This document shows positions 33,023 through 42,300 of a DNA stretch of 64,000 bases, piece by piece. The notes below the pieces were generated by a model. The model saw only the letters and a program-made list of their open reading frames with translations. It was not told the DNA's origin and searched no databases. A program made the position numbers and the translations under genes. How positions within the stretch are numbered: position 1 is the first letter of the stretch; every line of letters starts with the position of its first letter. Origin of the DNA: Bifidobacterium erythrocebi (GTDB lineage Bacteria > Actinomycetota > Actinomycetes > Actinomycetales > Bifidobacteriaceae); the NCBI RefSeq assembly GCF_012932675.1, contig NZ_JAAIIF010000005.1, forward strand, positions 1-64,000, written 5' to 3'.

Positions 33023-34417
33023 ATGGAAAAGTTTTTCCATCTGAAGGAGAACGGCACCACCGCGTCCACTGAAGTCATGGCCGGCCTGACCACGTTCTTC
33101 GCCATGTCCTATATCATCATAGTCAACCCGCAGATCCTGTCGCAGACGGGTATGCCGTGGGGCGGCGTGTTCCTGGCCACCATCATCGCGGCCATCATCG
33201 GCACCCTCGTGATGGGCCTGTTCGCCAACGTACCGTACGCCCAGGCCGCCGGCATGGGCCTCAACGCGTTCTTCACCTACACCGTCTGCTTCGGTCTCGG
33301 ATTCTCCTGGCAGCAGACCCTGTGCATGGTGTTCCTGTGCGGTCTGATCAACATCATCATCACCGTCACCAAGATCCGCAAGATGATCATCAAGGCCATT
33401 CCTGAGCTGCTGCAGAACGCCATCGGCGGCGGCATCGGTCTGTTCGTGGCCTATGTCGGCTTCTTGAACGTCGGCTTCTTCACCTTCACCACCAAGGACG
33501 CCAAGGCTGCCGGCAAGGGGCTTGCCACGGCCGCGACCCCGGGCCTGGCCGTCATGAACAATCCGACTATCTGGCTGTTCATCATCGGCCTGATCCTCGC
33601 CATCGTCTTCACCGTGCTCAAGGTGCGTGGCGGCATGCTGCTGTCCATCATCATCACCGCCATCATCGGCATTCCGATGGGCCAGACCACCATGGCCAAC
33701 TCCGTGTCCATCGCCGACACCTTCGCCCAGCTGCCGCAGACCTTCGGTGTGATCTTCACCAAGGACGGCTTCCCGGCGCTGTTCTCCGATGTGTCCAAGC
33801 TGCCGATCATCCTGCTGACCATCTTCGCGTTCTCGATGTCCGACACCTTCGACACCATCGGCACTTTCATCGGTACCGGCCGCCGCACCGGCATCTTCTC
33901 CGAGGAGGATGAGAAGGCTCTGGAGAATGGCTCCGGCTTCTCCTCCAAGATGGATAAGGCCCTGTTCGCCGATTCCATCGCCACCTCCATCGGCGCTATC
34001 TGCGGTACTTCGAACACCACCACGTATGTGGAGTCCTCCGCGGGCATCGCCGCTGGCGGCCGCACCGGCCTGACCTCCGTGGTCGTGGCGATCTGCTTCG
34101 CGCTGTCCGCGTTCCTGTCCCCGATCATCTCCGCCGTGCCGTCCGCCGCGACCGCCGGCGTGCTGGTCGTGGTCGGCTGCATGATGGCCTCCTCGCTCAA
34201 GGAAATCGAGTGGGGCGACATCTCCGAGGCTATCCCGGCGTTCTTCGCCTCCGTGTTCATGGCGTTCAGCTACTCCATCTCCTACGGCATCGCCGGCGGT
34301 TTCATCACCTACTGCATCATCAAGACTTGCAAGAAGCAGGCCAAGGATGTCCATCCGGTGATCTGGGTCGTGGCGATCCTGTTCATTCTGGACTTCGTGG
34401 TGACTGCGATTCTGTAG
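33023..34417 (+). CDS. NCS2-family purine permease (adenine/guanine/hypoxanthine, AzgA-like)
   Basis: Proton-coupled nucleobase importer of the COG2252 (AzgA) branch (464 aa, about 13-14 TM helices). It starts directly with the family motif STEVMAGLTTFFAMSYII and VNPQILSQTGM; NAFFTYTVCFGLG and the ICGTSNTTTYVESSAGI loop are diagnostic. The ATG at 33023 has AGAGAAGAGA upstream. The gene is monocistronic, ended by a bidirectional terminator. The preceding leader is unusually structured. Confidence 0.93.
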   Translation: MEKFFHLKENGTTASTEVMAGLTTFFAMSYIIIVNPQILSQTGMPWGGVFLATIIAAIIGTLVMGLFANVPYAQAAGMGLNAFFTYTVCFGLGFSWQQTLCMVFLCGLINIIITVTKIRKMIIKAIPELLQNAIGGGIGLFVAYVGFLNVGFFTFTTKDAKAAGKGLATAATPGLAVMNNPTIWLFIIGLILAIVFTVLKVRGGMLLSIIITAIIGIPMGQTTMANSVSIADTFAQLPQTFGVIFTKDGFPALFSDVSKLPIILLTIFAFSMSDTFDTIGTFIGTGRRTGIFSEEDEKALENGSGFSSKMDKALFADSIATSIGAICGTSNTTTYVESSAGIAAGGRTGLTSVVVAICFALSAFLSPIISAVPSAATAGVLVVVGCMMASSLKEIEWGDISEAIPAFFASVFMAFSYSISYGIAGGFITYCIIKTCKKQAKDVHPVIWVVAILFILDFVVTAIL

Positions 34418-34442
34418 TCCTGCGGGTCGTAGGGGCTTCTGA

Positions 34443-34493
34443 TATGGCGAAGCGCTCGATTCCTCCAGTGGGGGAGTCGGGCGCTTCGCCATA
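34443..34493. terminator. Bidirectional terminator between purine permease and metal-binding lipoprotein
   Basis: A 13-bp perfect outer stem (34443-34455 with 34481-34493) has further pairing inside (TCGATTCC/GGGGAGTCG type). It lies between two convergent genes. Confidence 0.8.
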
Positions 34494-34538
34494 GTTGGGT
34501 GTGACGGTTGGACGGTGCGACGGGTGCTGACTGGATTT

Positions 34539-35444
34539 TCAGCTGGTATGCCCGATGGCGCTGACGATGGCGCTCATCCAGTCCAGCAGGCTGTCGTATG
34601 AGCTGGGCATCTGTTCGCTGATTTCGAGGATCGGCACGTTGGCTTTCTTTGCGGCGGCGGTGATTTGCTGGGTTGTTTCGTTGGCTTCTTGCGGGTTGAA
34701 AATAAGCATGGAGATGCGTTTGTTCTTCAGTGCGTTGGTGAACTGCGTGATGTCGCCGGGTGTGGGCTCGCTTTCGTTCGCTGCGGCCTGCGCATACCCG
34801 GTGGGTGTGCGGTCGACCATGCCCAGGTCGTCGGCGAGATAGTGCGCCACGGATTCGGTTGCGCCGTAGGTCATGCCGTTGGTCGCTTCCTTGTTTTTGT
34901 CGATGCGTTCTTCGAGCTCATGCTCTTTGGCCTGCCATGCCTTATTGAGTTTGGCGAATTCGCTGGCTTTGGCCGGCATTGCCTCGCGATAGGCGGCGGT
35001 GATCGCGTCGGCGGTTTTGGTGCGGACGTTGGCAGAGAACCATACGTGCGGGTTGTCGCCGTCCTTCTTGCCGCCCGCTTCGGCGGCATTCACCACGGTC
35101 GCCTTGCCGTTTGCCGCGCCTTTTACGGCCCATGAGTCGTAGTCGGCACCGTTGACGATGGCGACTGTGGCCTTGTGCAGTCGGTTCACGTCTGCGGTGG
35201 TCGGCTCGTAGTCGTGCGCCTCCACGTTGGTGGAATGGATGATGCTGCTTACCTCCACCAGGTCGCCGCCAAGCTCTTTGGCGAGCGTGCCCCACTGGTT
35301 GATGGATGCCACCACGGTGATGGTGTTCTGCGTCTTGCCGTTTGCGTTGCCGTCTGTGCTGTTCGCGCTTCCGCATGCGGTGCCTGTCAGCAGCAATGCC
35401 GCGCAGGCTGCGGCTGCGGCGAGGGTTTTCTGTAGATGGTTCAA
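34539..35444 (-). CDS. Zinc/manganese ABC transporter substrate-binding lipoprotein (ZnuA/AdcA-like)
   Basis: Cluster A-I metal-binding lipoprotein (301 aa). The signal peptide ends in a lipobox with LTGTAC. Metal ligands seen: His in VEAHDYEP and His in NPHVWFS. At the third usual His position (T-H-D-A in many ZnuA) this protein reads TYGATES, with His only later in VAHYL, so the site may be atypical. The start is TTG at 35444 with GGAGA upstream. No permease or ATPase gene adjoins it, so its transporter partners are elsewhere. A Zur-like box lies about 95 bp upstream. Confidence 0.85.
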   Translation of the reverse strand: MNHLQKTLAAAAACAALLLTGTACGSANSTDGNANGKTQNTITVVASINQWGTLAKELGGDLVEVSSIIHSTNVEAHDYEPTTADVNRLHKATVAIVNGADYDSWAVKGAANGKATVVNAAEAGGKKDGDNPHVWFSANVRTKTADAITAAYREAMPAKASEFAKLNKAWQAKEHELEERIDKNKEATNGMTYGATESVAHYLADDLGMVDRTPTGYAQAAANESEPTPGDITQFTNALKNKRISMLIFNPQEANETTQQITAAAKKANVPILEISEQMPSSYDSLLDWMSAIVSAIGHTS

Positions 35445-35537
35445 TGGCTCTCCTTAGTTCTGGTGGGCGCTTCATCGTGTGATTGCATGCGAGGCGCATA
35501 GGTGCTGTGTGCTGTAACAGGGTCACCATATCATAAA

Positions 35538-35552
35538 TGAGAACCGTTATCA
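35538..35552. promoter_or_regulatory. Candidate Zur box
   Basis: TGAGAACCGTTATCA is a 7-1-7 dyad (one mismatch), fitting the actinobacterial Zur pattern TGA-N-AA-N3-TT-N-TCA. It lies in AT-rich DNA between the divergent metal-binding lipoprotein and hydrolase genes, supporting zinc as the ligand of the lipoprotein. Confidence 0.65.
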
Positions 35553-35662
35553 ATAAATGGGTGTTGAGAGTGTGCGCCATGCTTGCCGGTTGGGTCTGCG
35601 TCCTAGAGTGAGTGCCGTCAACATACGGCAACGCGATACAGCGGGGAGAGAAAGGAATACAT

Positions 35663-36304
35663 ATGGCCAAGCCGTTGGTCGAGGTCAACATCACTTCGTG
35701 GAGAAAGAACCGCGTCCCCGCGGGCAGCGAGCACGGGCGTGTGCTGGTGATGCCGGGCACGGGCTACAACTGCGACCGCCCGCTGCTGTACTGGGCGGCC
35801 CAGGCGCTGGCGGAAAGCGGATGGCGCGTGGACCGTATGAACGTGCGCAACGCCTCCGACGACCTGTCGGTGGTCACCCCGGTGATCAACGGCGCGATCG
35901 ACGGTTGGGTGGAGCGCGTACGCAAGGAGGACAAGTCCGGCAGGCTGATGCTGATCGGCAAGTCCCTGACCACGCTGACCTATCCGCATGTGGCGCGTGC
36001 GCATCAGCTGCCGTTCGTGCTGCTCACCCCGGTGATCAACCCCGCGGACTTCGACCCGACCGATCAGATCATCCCCGTACAGGACGAGAGCGGGGAAGTG
36101 GCGTACCCCGGCCCGGCGCCGCTGGTCTGCGCCGGTACGGCCGATCCCTTCTACGATCGTGCCAAGGCGTACAAGCTCACGTCTCACGTGCATGAATATC
36201 CGGATGCCAATCATTCCATCGAGGTGCCCGGCCATTGGCGCCGCTCCCTCGACTACCTCAAGGAAGTCACCGCATCCGTCGAGCAGTACGCCGCCACGCT
36301 GTGA
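35663..36304 (+). CDS. Alpha/beta hydrolase family protein
   Basis: A 213-aa cytoplasmic hydrolase of the compact alpha/beta type. Likely triad: Ser in LIGKSLTT (nucleophile elbow), Asp in GTADPFYD and His in DANHSIEVPGHW. The opening GRVLVMPGTGYNCDRPLL contains the oxyanion-side glycines. The ATG at 35663 has AAAGGA upstream; an in-frame ATG at 35612 lacks one. No substrate can be assigned. It is divergent from the Zur-linked gene. Confidence 0.85.
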   Translation: MAKPLVEVNITSWRKNRVPAGSEHGRVLVMPGTGYNCDRPLLYWAAQALAESGWRVDRMNVRNASDDLSVVTPVINGAIDGWVERVRKEDKSGRLMLIGKSLTTLTYPHVARAHQLPFVLLTPVINPADFDPTDQIIPVQDESGEVAYPGPAPLVCAGTADPFYDRAKAYKLTSHVHEYPDANHSIEVPGHWRRSLDYLKEVTASVEQYAATL

Positions 36305-36625
36305 TGAGTTGTGACGGGCTGTGACGATGCCGCACGTTGACTGCGTTGTCGCGGCGTATCGCGATTACCTTGCGACACGCCGCGGCGGTCGAAGTCGTGG
36401 GCGGTGCGTACTGTTGCAATCCGTAAACCACAGACCGTTGGTTGAGGTGCGCGCGAGTGCACTTCCGAAGTTTGGTTCGCCAAGCCAGCGCAGGTTGAGA
36501 GATGTAAGCCCATTTGCGGGTTGCCGGAAACGGTTTTATGTTGCTCTGCCTGTGCGCAGGGCTTTTTTTATTGCCCGGTAAGGCGTACGAACCTCAAGTC
36601 AACGGCCGACTTAGGAAGGAACGCC
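36305..36625 (+). other. 320-bp upstream region of rplJ
   Basis: This stretch holds no gene. A TTGACT hexamer at 36337-36342 is a possible -35 box, and the rest is the leader of the rplJ-rplL operon, including the attenuator hairpin listed separately. Confidence 0.5.
36433..36570 (+). ncRNA. Candidate ribosomal protein L10 leader with attenuator
   Basis: In the expected place for L10(L12)4 autoregulation. ACCGTT (36434-36439) can pair with AACGGT (36529-36534), closing a domain with small stems such as TTGG-TTCG-CCAA. Directly after it, the hairpin GC-CTGC...GCAG-GC (36543-36562) is followed by seven T (36563-36569), a terminator shape placed before the start codon. The assignment rests on position and shape. 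Confidence 0.5.
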
Positions 36626-37147
36626 ATGAAGAGGCCCGAAAAGGAAGCGGTGGTCGCTCAGCTGACGGACGAGTTCCGTTCTGCTGATGCTATCTACCTG
36701 ACCGAGTACCGCGGGCTTACCGTTCCGCAGATCTCCGATCTGCGCGAAAAGCTAGGCCGCGATACTTCCTACACTGTGGCAAAGAACACGCTGGCACGCA
36801 TCGCCGCCAAGGAAGCGGGCATCGAGGGTCTCGACGAGATTCTCGCCGGCCCGACCGCCATCACCTTCGTGCATGGTGACTTCATTGAGGCTGCCAAGGT
36901 CATCCGTGACTTCGCCAAGGACAACAAGGCCCTCGTCATCAAGGGCGGTTTCGCAGACGGAACCGTGTACGATGCCGAAGGTGCCAAGCAGCTGGCAGAT
37001 CTCAAGTCTCGCCCGCAGCTGCTCGCGGAATTCGCCGGCGACATCAAGGCTACGATGTCCAAGGCCGCGTACCTGTTCAACGCTCTGCCGACCAAGGCCG
37101 TGCGTACGATCGATGCGCTGCGCGAGAAGCAGGAAAAGGCTGCCTGA
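36626..37147 (+). CDS. rplJ: 50S ribosomal protein L10
   Basis: Stalk base protein that anchors the L7/L12 dimers (173 aa). Recognised by the N-terminus MKRPEKEAVVAQL, the segment YRGLTVPQISDLR and VAKNTLARIAAKEAG. AGGAAGGA precedes the ATG. rplL follows 107 bp later in one operon. Confidence 0.97.
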   Translation: MKRPEKEAVVAQLTDEFRSADAIYLTEYRGLTVPQISDLREKLGRDTSYTVAKNTLARIAAKEAGIEGLDEILAGPTAITFVHGDFIEAAKVIRDFAKDNKALVIKGGFADGTVYDAEGAKQLADLKSRPQLLAEFAGDIKATMSKAAYLFNALPTKAVRTIDALREKQEKAA

Positions 37148-37254
37148 TTCACCTGCGGCTTGCCGCATGAATCGATAATTGCAAAGAAAACAAATTTTTA
37201 GGTGACGGTCACCTCTTCAATTCAGCCCGTCACCAAGATTGAAAGGAAGCCATT

Positions 37255-37635
37255 ATGGCTAAGTACACCAACGATGAGCTGCTCGAAGCTTTCGGTGAGA
37301 TGACCCTGGTTGAGCTCTCCGAGTTCGTCAAGGCCTTCGAAGAGAAGTTCGACGTCGAGGCTGCTGCCCCGGTCGCCGCTGTTGCCGCTGCTGCTCCGGG
37401 CGCTGCTCCGGCTGCTGAGGAGAAGGACGAGTTCGACGTCATCCTCTCCGCCGTTGGCGACAAGAAGATCCAGGTCATCAAGGCCGTCCGCGCCATCACC
37501 TCCCTGGGTCTGGCCGAGGCCAAGGCTCTGGTCGACGGCGCTCCGAAGCCGGTTCTGGAAGGCGCCAAGAAGGAAGACGCCGAGAAGGCCAAGTCTCAGC
37601 TGGAAGAAGCTGGCGCTACCGTCGAGCTCAAGTGA
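37255..37635 (+). CDS. rplL: 50S ribosomal protein L7/L12
   Basis: Ribosomal stalk protein that recruits translation factors (126 aa). N-terminal dimerisation helices ([17 protein letters not shown]), an Ala/Pro-rich hinge (about 40-58) and the C-terminal domain with [33 protein letters not shown] lies before the ATG. The operon ends at two hairpins downstream. Confidence 0.98.
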   Translation: MAKYTNDELLEAFGEMTLVELSEFVKAFEEKFDVEAAAPVAAVAAAAPGAAPAAEEKDEFDVILSAVGDKKIQVIKAVRAITSLGLAEAKALVDGAPKPVLEGAKKEDAEKAKSQLEEAGATVELK

Positions 37636-37640
37636 TTCTC

Positions 37641-37712
37641 GCGGCTTAAAGCCGCTTGTCACAGCTTTCCGCGAAACCCCGTACCTGGTTCCAGGTGGCG
37701 GGGTTTCGCCGT
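37641..37712 (+). terminator. Double hairpin terminator after rplL
   Basis: GCGGC-TTAA-AGCCGC (37641-37655) is followed by a long stem CGAAACCCCG (37672-37681) with CGGGGTTTCG (37699-37708), which encloses an inner CCTGG/CCAGG stem. GCCGTTAAT follows. Confidence 0.75.
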
Positions 37713-37814
37713 TAATGGGAGAAAGTTGTTAATTCCTGAGCGGGAATCCCCCAAAAGGGATTGCTGCATGACACAATAGGAATAGTGTCTAATCGTGAAA
37801 AAGGAGGCTATGCG

Positions 37815-39386
37815 GTGAGTGCTGAAATGGCGTGCCACTGGCAGGTAACGGTCAACGGTGACCAACAGATCACTGTTCATCCTGGTGAGAACGTTGAGAT
37901 TGGACGTAAGCCCCTGCGACCGCTGCCCGATGACGGTACGAGGCGTATGGAGGTGGAGGATTCCACCAAATCCATGTCGAAGCGCCACGCGCAGTTCTCC
38001 GTACGCGGTGACGGCCAGGCCATCCTGCACGATCTCAATTCGACCAACGGCACCTACATCATCCGCGACAACGGCGAACTGATGCGCCTGCCGGAAGACG
38101 ACGACTATATACTTCCCTACTCGCCGATGCGCGTGCAGTTCGGCGATGTGCCGGCCGATTTCGAACGCGTGGATGCTTCGGAGCCTGATCAGAGCGCGCC
38201 CGTGGCGAACCTGTTCGACTACTCGACGCCCATGGTCACGCATCAGGAACCCGATGCGGCGGATATGTCCGTCGATCAGATTCTTGACCTGCGTGCCGGC
38301 GAGCCGACGACCATGTTCCAGTCCCAGCGTCCGAAGACACGGAACAAGCCGGTGCTGAATGGCGGTGCGAATGAAGCCGCGGCCCAGCCCGTGCAGCTTG
38401 TTCAGCCGGTTCAGCAGCCCACTCAGCCTGCACAGCCCGCACAACCCATCCAGCCAGCGCAGTTCGCGGATCAGCCTGCCCAGCAGGAACATGTCGAGCA
38501 GCCGGTGGTGCAGCCGATGCTCGATCGGCAGCCTTGGCAGAACGAACAGGGCGAATCCTCCGAGCAATCCGCGGAAGTGATGCCGACGCCGCAGCCATCC
38601 ATGCAGCCGGTTCAGCGTCTGGCGCAATCCGCCGAGGAATCCTCCGAGCAGGCTCGACTGATGTTCCCCAGCGATGACGATGAGCAGGGCCAGCCGCGCA
38701 ATCTGTTCGCCGGTGTGGGCGAGAATGCAGCGGATGTGCGCGAGCCCCGCGAATCCGGTATGTCGGAGCAAGAACAGAGCATCGAACCGGATATCGTGGA
38801 ACCTGCGAACGGCCAGCAGCCGCAGCAGGCCACCGTGCAGGCCGAGCCGCTGTTCGCGCAGCCGGAAGCGAACAATGCCCCGACCGTCAACCCGACCGTC
38901 AACCCGACCGTCAATCCGGCTGCCGATCAGGCATTCATGCGGCCGCAAGCGGAGCCGGAACCGGAGACCGCGGTGTTCCGTGAAGCCCGTTCCGTGGTGT
39001 TCACCCCGCTTGCCCAGAGCGATGGCACCCCGCAGAACAATGGCTACCAGCCTTCCATGAATTATGCCGAGCCCGCCGGGGGATTCACGCCGGCCTTCGA
39101 ACCGGGGTCCGTGTTCGACAAGGTGTCCCGCGGCGAGTTCAACAAGCCGCCGGAGCCCATCATCGAAGTCGACGGACTTACCTCCGAGGACGCACGGCGC
39201 ACGCCGGATATGACCAAGCAGTTCGAAATGGCGCGTCACACCGAGCTGCTGCCGTTCCTCGCCATGAACCCGTCCCTGTACGACGACCTGTACGCATGGC
39301 TTGCGGCACAGGGCAACAGGGATATCGACGAGGCCTTGGCCAACAATCCCGGCTATCAGGATTATCGTAAAGCAGTAGGAAAGTGA
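37815..39386 (+). CDS. FHA-domain protein with long Gln/Pro-rich linker
   Basis: A 523-aa protein. The N-terminal FHA domain (about 10-115) shows GRK, SMSKRHAQF and LNSTNGTY, the phosphothreonine-binding motifs. Then a Gln/Pro/Ala-rich disordered region (about 175-400), including NPTV repeats, and a helical C-terminal domain (about 450-523) with FLAMNPSLYDDLYAWLAAQGN. The GTG at 37815 has AAGGAGG seven bases upstream. Its stop overlaps the start of the next gene. FHA domains read Ser/Thr-kinase phosphorylation; no kinase gene is in this window. The C-terminal domain family is not certain. Confidence 0.88.
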   Translation: MSAEMACHWQVTVNGDQQITVHPGENVEIGRKPLRPLPDDGTRRMEVEDSTKSMSKRHAQFSVRGDGQAILHDLNSTNGTYIIRDNGELMRLPEDDDYILPYSPMRVQFGDVPADFERVDASEPDQSAPVANLFDYSTPMVTHQEPDAADMSVDQILDLRAGEPTTMFQSQRPKTRNKPVLNGGANEAAAQPVQLVQPVQQPTQPAQPAQPIQPAQFADQPAQQEHVEQPVVQPMLDRQPWQNEQGESSEQSAEVMPTPQPSMQPVQRLAQSAEESSEQARLMFPSDDDEQGQPRNLFAGVGENAADVREPRESGMSEQEQSIEPDIVEPANGQQPQQATVQAEPLFAQPEANNAPTVNPTVNPTVNPAADQAFMRPQAEPEPETAVFREARSVVFTPLAQSDGTPQNNGYQPSMNYAEPAGGFTPAFEPGSVFDKVSRGEFNKPPEPIIEVDGLTSEDARRTPDMTKQFEMARHTELLPFLAMNPSLYDDLYAWLAAQGNRDIDEALANNPGYQDYRKAVGK

Positions 39387-39394
39387 TCGGATAC

Positions 39395-42300
39395 ATGAGT
39401 ACGCAATCCATGCTTGACCAATTCCAGAAATGGCATGACGACTACCGTTCCTCGCTGGCACCGTCCCCGTTGGAGGACATCAACCAGCTCAGCGCGCAGC
39501 TCGACATGACGCACGCGCACCCCTCCGGCGTGGCGCAGCTGTTCGCGGCCGGCCATGTGACCTTGGAATCGATGTTCCGCGATAACGGCATGCTGCGTGC
39601 GGCGGAACGCCGGCTGGGGCGCGTGCTGGAAAGCCAGGCCTCCAAGAAGCGCGTCAGCGGTGTGGCCGAACTGTCCCTGATCGTCGGTGTGGCGACGTGG
39701 AAAGGCAACGCGCTGCCGGTGCTGCTGTACCCGGTCGACGTGACGCGCAGCGAACAGTTGGGACACTCCTCGCTGAGGTTCACCGGCAAGGTGACGATCA
39801 ATTCGGCGCTGGTTTCAAGGCTGCATGCCGCCGGCGTGTTCATCGACGAGGACAGGCTGCTCGACAGCTCCAACTACCGTTCCGGCTCCCCGGAGACGTC
39901 GGCCATCTTCACCGCCATCTCCAACGAGGCCAAGACGCGCATCGACGACTTCTCCATCGAACGCCGCATCATTCTCGGCTGCTTCATGGAGCCCGCCGCG
40001 CTGATTCTTGCGGAGACGCAGCGCATCATCGACAGGCTCGGCAATGGCCCGAGCGGCAACGTGCTGCTCGACGCCCTTGCCGGCGACGAATCCTCCCGGG
40101 CCACCCTGGGCAAGGCGTCCATCCCCGAATACAGCCCGTTCGATGCCGACCCGCATTCCGAATACGAGGTGGGCGATGTCGACAACACCGTGCGATACGC
40201 CGCACAGCTCGCCGCCGCCGGCCATAGCATCGTCGTCGACTCCGCTTCGGGCAACGACACCGCCGAACGTGCGGCCGCCATCGCCTCCCGTTGCGTGATG
40301 AGCGGGCGTTCCGTGCTGTACGTGCCCGGCGTGGCGGAACAGAAGCGTCATTTCCTCCAGTCCATGCATGCCAACGAAATGACCGGCATGGTGCTGGACA
40401 TCGCCGACGAGGATTCCAACACCAGCATCGACCGTCAGCTCATCGCCGCAGTCGGCTTCCAAGCCGGCGTTGCCAGCCAGCATTTCGACCAGCTGTCCGA
40501 CGAGCTGGTCGGCGTGCGCTCCCGTTTGACGCGGTACTTGGGCGATCTGCACGGCGTCAACGAGAAGTGGGGCGTTTCCGCCTACCAGACCATTCAGAAC
40601 CTGGCGTCGATCTCCACATACCCCACCCATCCGAGCACGCATGTGCGCCTTTCCGAGGCGTCCGCGCGTCAGATCGGCGGGCATCTGGACGATTGGGCGG
40701 TCAAGCTCAAGCGTGCCGGCGAGCTCGGCGAATACACGCTCGGGCCTGACGACACCGCCTGGTACAAGGCGTCGATCACCACCGAGGAGGACGCGGTGAA
40801 CGCGTACCAGCGTGTGGTCGATCTGATGCAGAAGGTGTTCCCCGCAGTGCGCGAGCATGTCAGCATCACCGCGCAGACCTGCGGGTTCCCCGTGCCGACC
40901 ACCGCCCGCGAATGGGCGCGCCAGATCACTGTGCTCAAGAATCTCAGGCGTGTGCTCGACGTGTTCCAGCCCGAGATCTTCGAACGCGACATCGACGCGA
41001 TGATCGAGGCGACCAAGTCCAAGGAGCAGCGCAAGAGCGAAGGCACCACCATGGGCTTCTGGGAGCGCCGCCGCCACGTGCGCGAGGCGAAGTCCCTGCT
41101 GCGCGTGGGTGCGCAGGTCGAGAACCTGCACGACGCCCTCATCGTGGTGAAGAAGCAGGGCGAGCAGTGGCACGCCCTCGTCCCGCACGGCGGATGGCCC
41201 GTGCTGCCGCAGCGTCTCGATCAGATGATCTCCATCCAGGAGACCATGTCCGAGGACATCACCGCCCTTGACGCCGTATTGAGCACCACCCCGCGTGGCG
41301 GCGAGCTTGAGGCGCAGGACTTCAACGATGTCGAATCCCGATTGAGGGGGTTGTACGACGATCATCTGGCGCTCGACACCCTGCCGGAGCGCTGCCGTTT
41401 GGAGAACGAGTTCCAGGCTGCTGGCCTGAACGATCTGGTGACCGATCTGACCAATCGTCAGGTGGGCAACGATGCGGTCGGTGCCGAACTGCAGCTCGCC
41501 TGGTGGACCACCGTCTTCGAGGACATCGTGCATTCCTCGCCGATCATCTCCAACCAGGACGGTTCCGCGCTGGTCTCCGTCACCGAACGGTTCGAACAGG
41601 TCGATGTGGAGCATGTGCGCTCCATCGGGCCGATGGTCGCCCAGGAATCCATGCGGCGTCTGTGCGACCTGCTGTTCTCACGTACGCAGGAGGCCAATAT
41701 GCTGCACACGCAGCTGACCAGCCAGACCAAGGTGACGCTGGACAGCCTGCGCCGCGAGCATACGGAGATTCTCGCCGCGTCGAAGCCGATTCTTATGGCC
41801 ACGCCCGACACGCTCGCGTCTTTGACCGAGCCCGCCGTGCTTGCGGATGTCGCCATCGTCGACGCCTGCGCGCATATCCCGGCCATTCAGCTGCTCAGCA
41901 TCGTCTCGCGCGTCAAGCAGATCGTGATCATCGCGCATCGCAACACGGTCACCTGCGAAAGCTTGAAGCAGCTGATCGACGTGCTGCCGCAGATCGAGGT
42001 CAAGTCCCGTCCGGTGCATCGTTCGCTTGCCCTGGCCGCCTTCCTCGAATCCGAGGGGTACGGCGAGGTGCATTACGACGCCTGCACCGAAGCCGTGCGT
42101 GGGCATGTGGCGTACCACGGTCTCGACGCCATCGGCACGCCGGTGTTCAACACCGGTCTGGTGGAGTCCAGCCAGCAGGAGATCAACGAGGTCGTGCGGA
42201 TTATCACCGAGCGCGCGGCCAGTTTCGCCGTGGTGCCGACCACATACATGCTGACCGTGGTGACGCTGACCGATTCGTTCCGCGTGCGTCTGGGCGCGGA

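Noticed and set aside
38872..38925. 12-bp NPTV-coding repeat as a regulatory repeat
   Set aside because: It is part of the disordered linker of the FHA protein and is a simple in-frame protein repeat.
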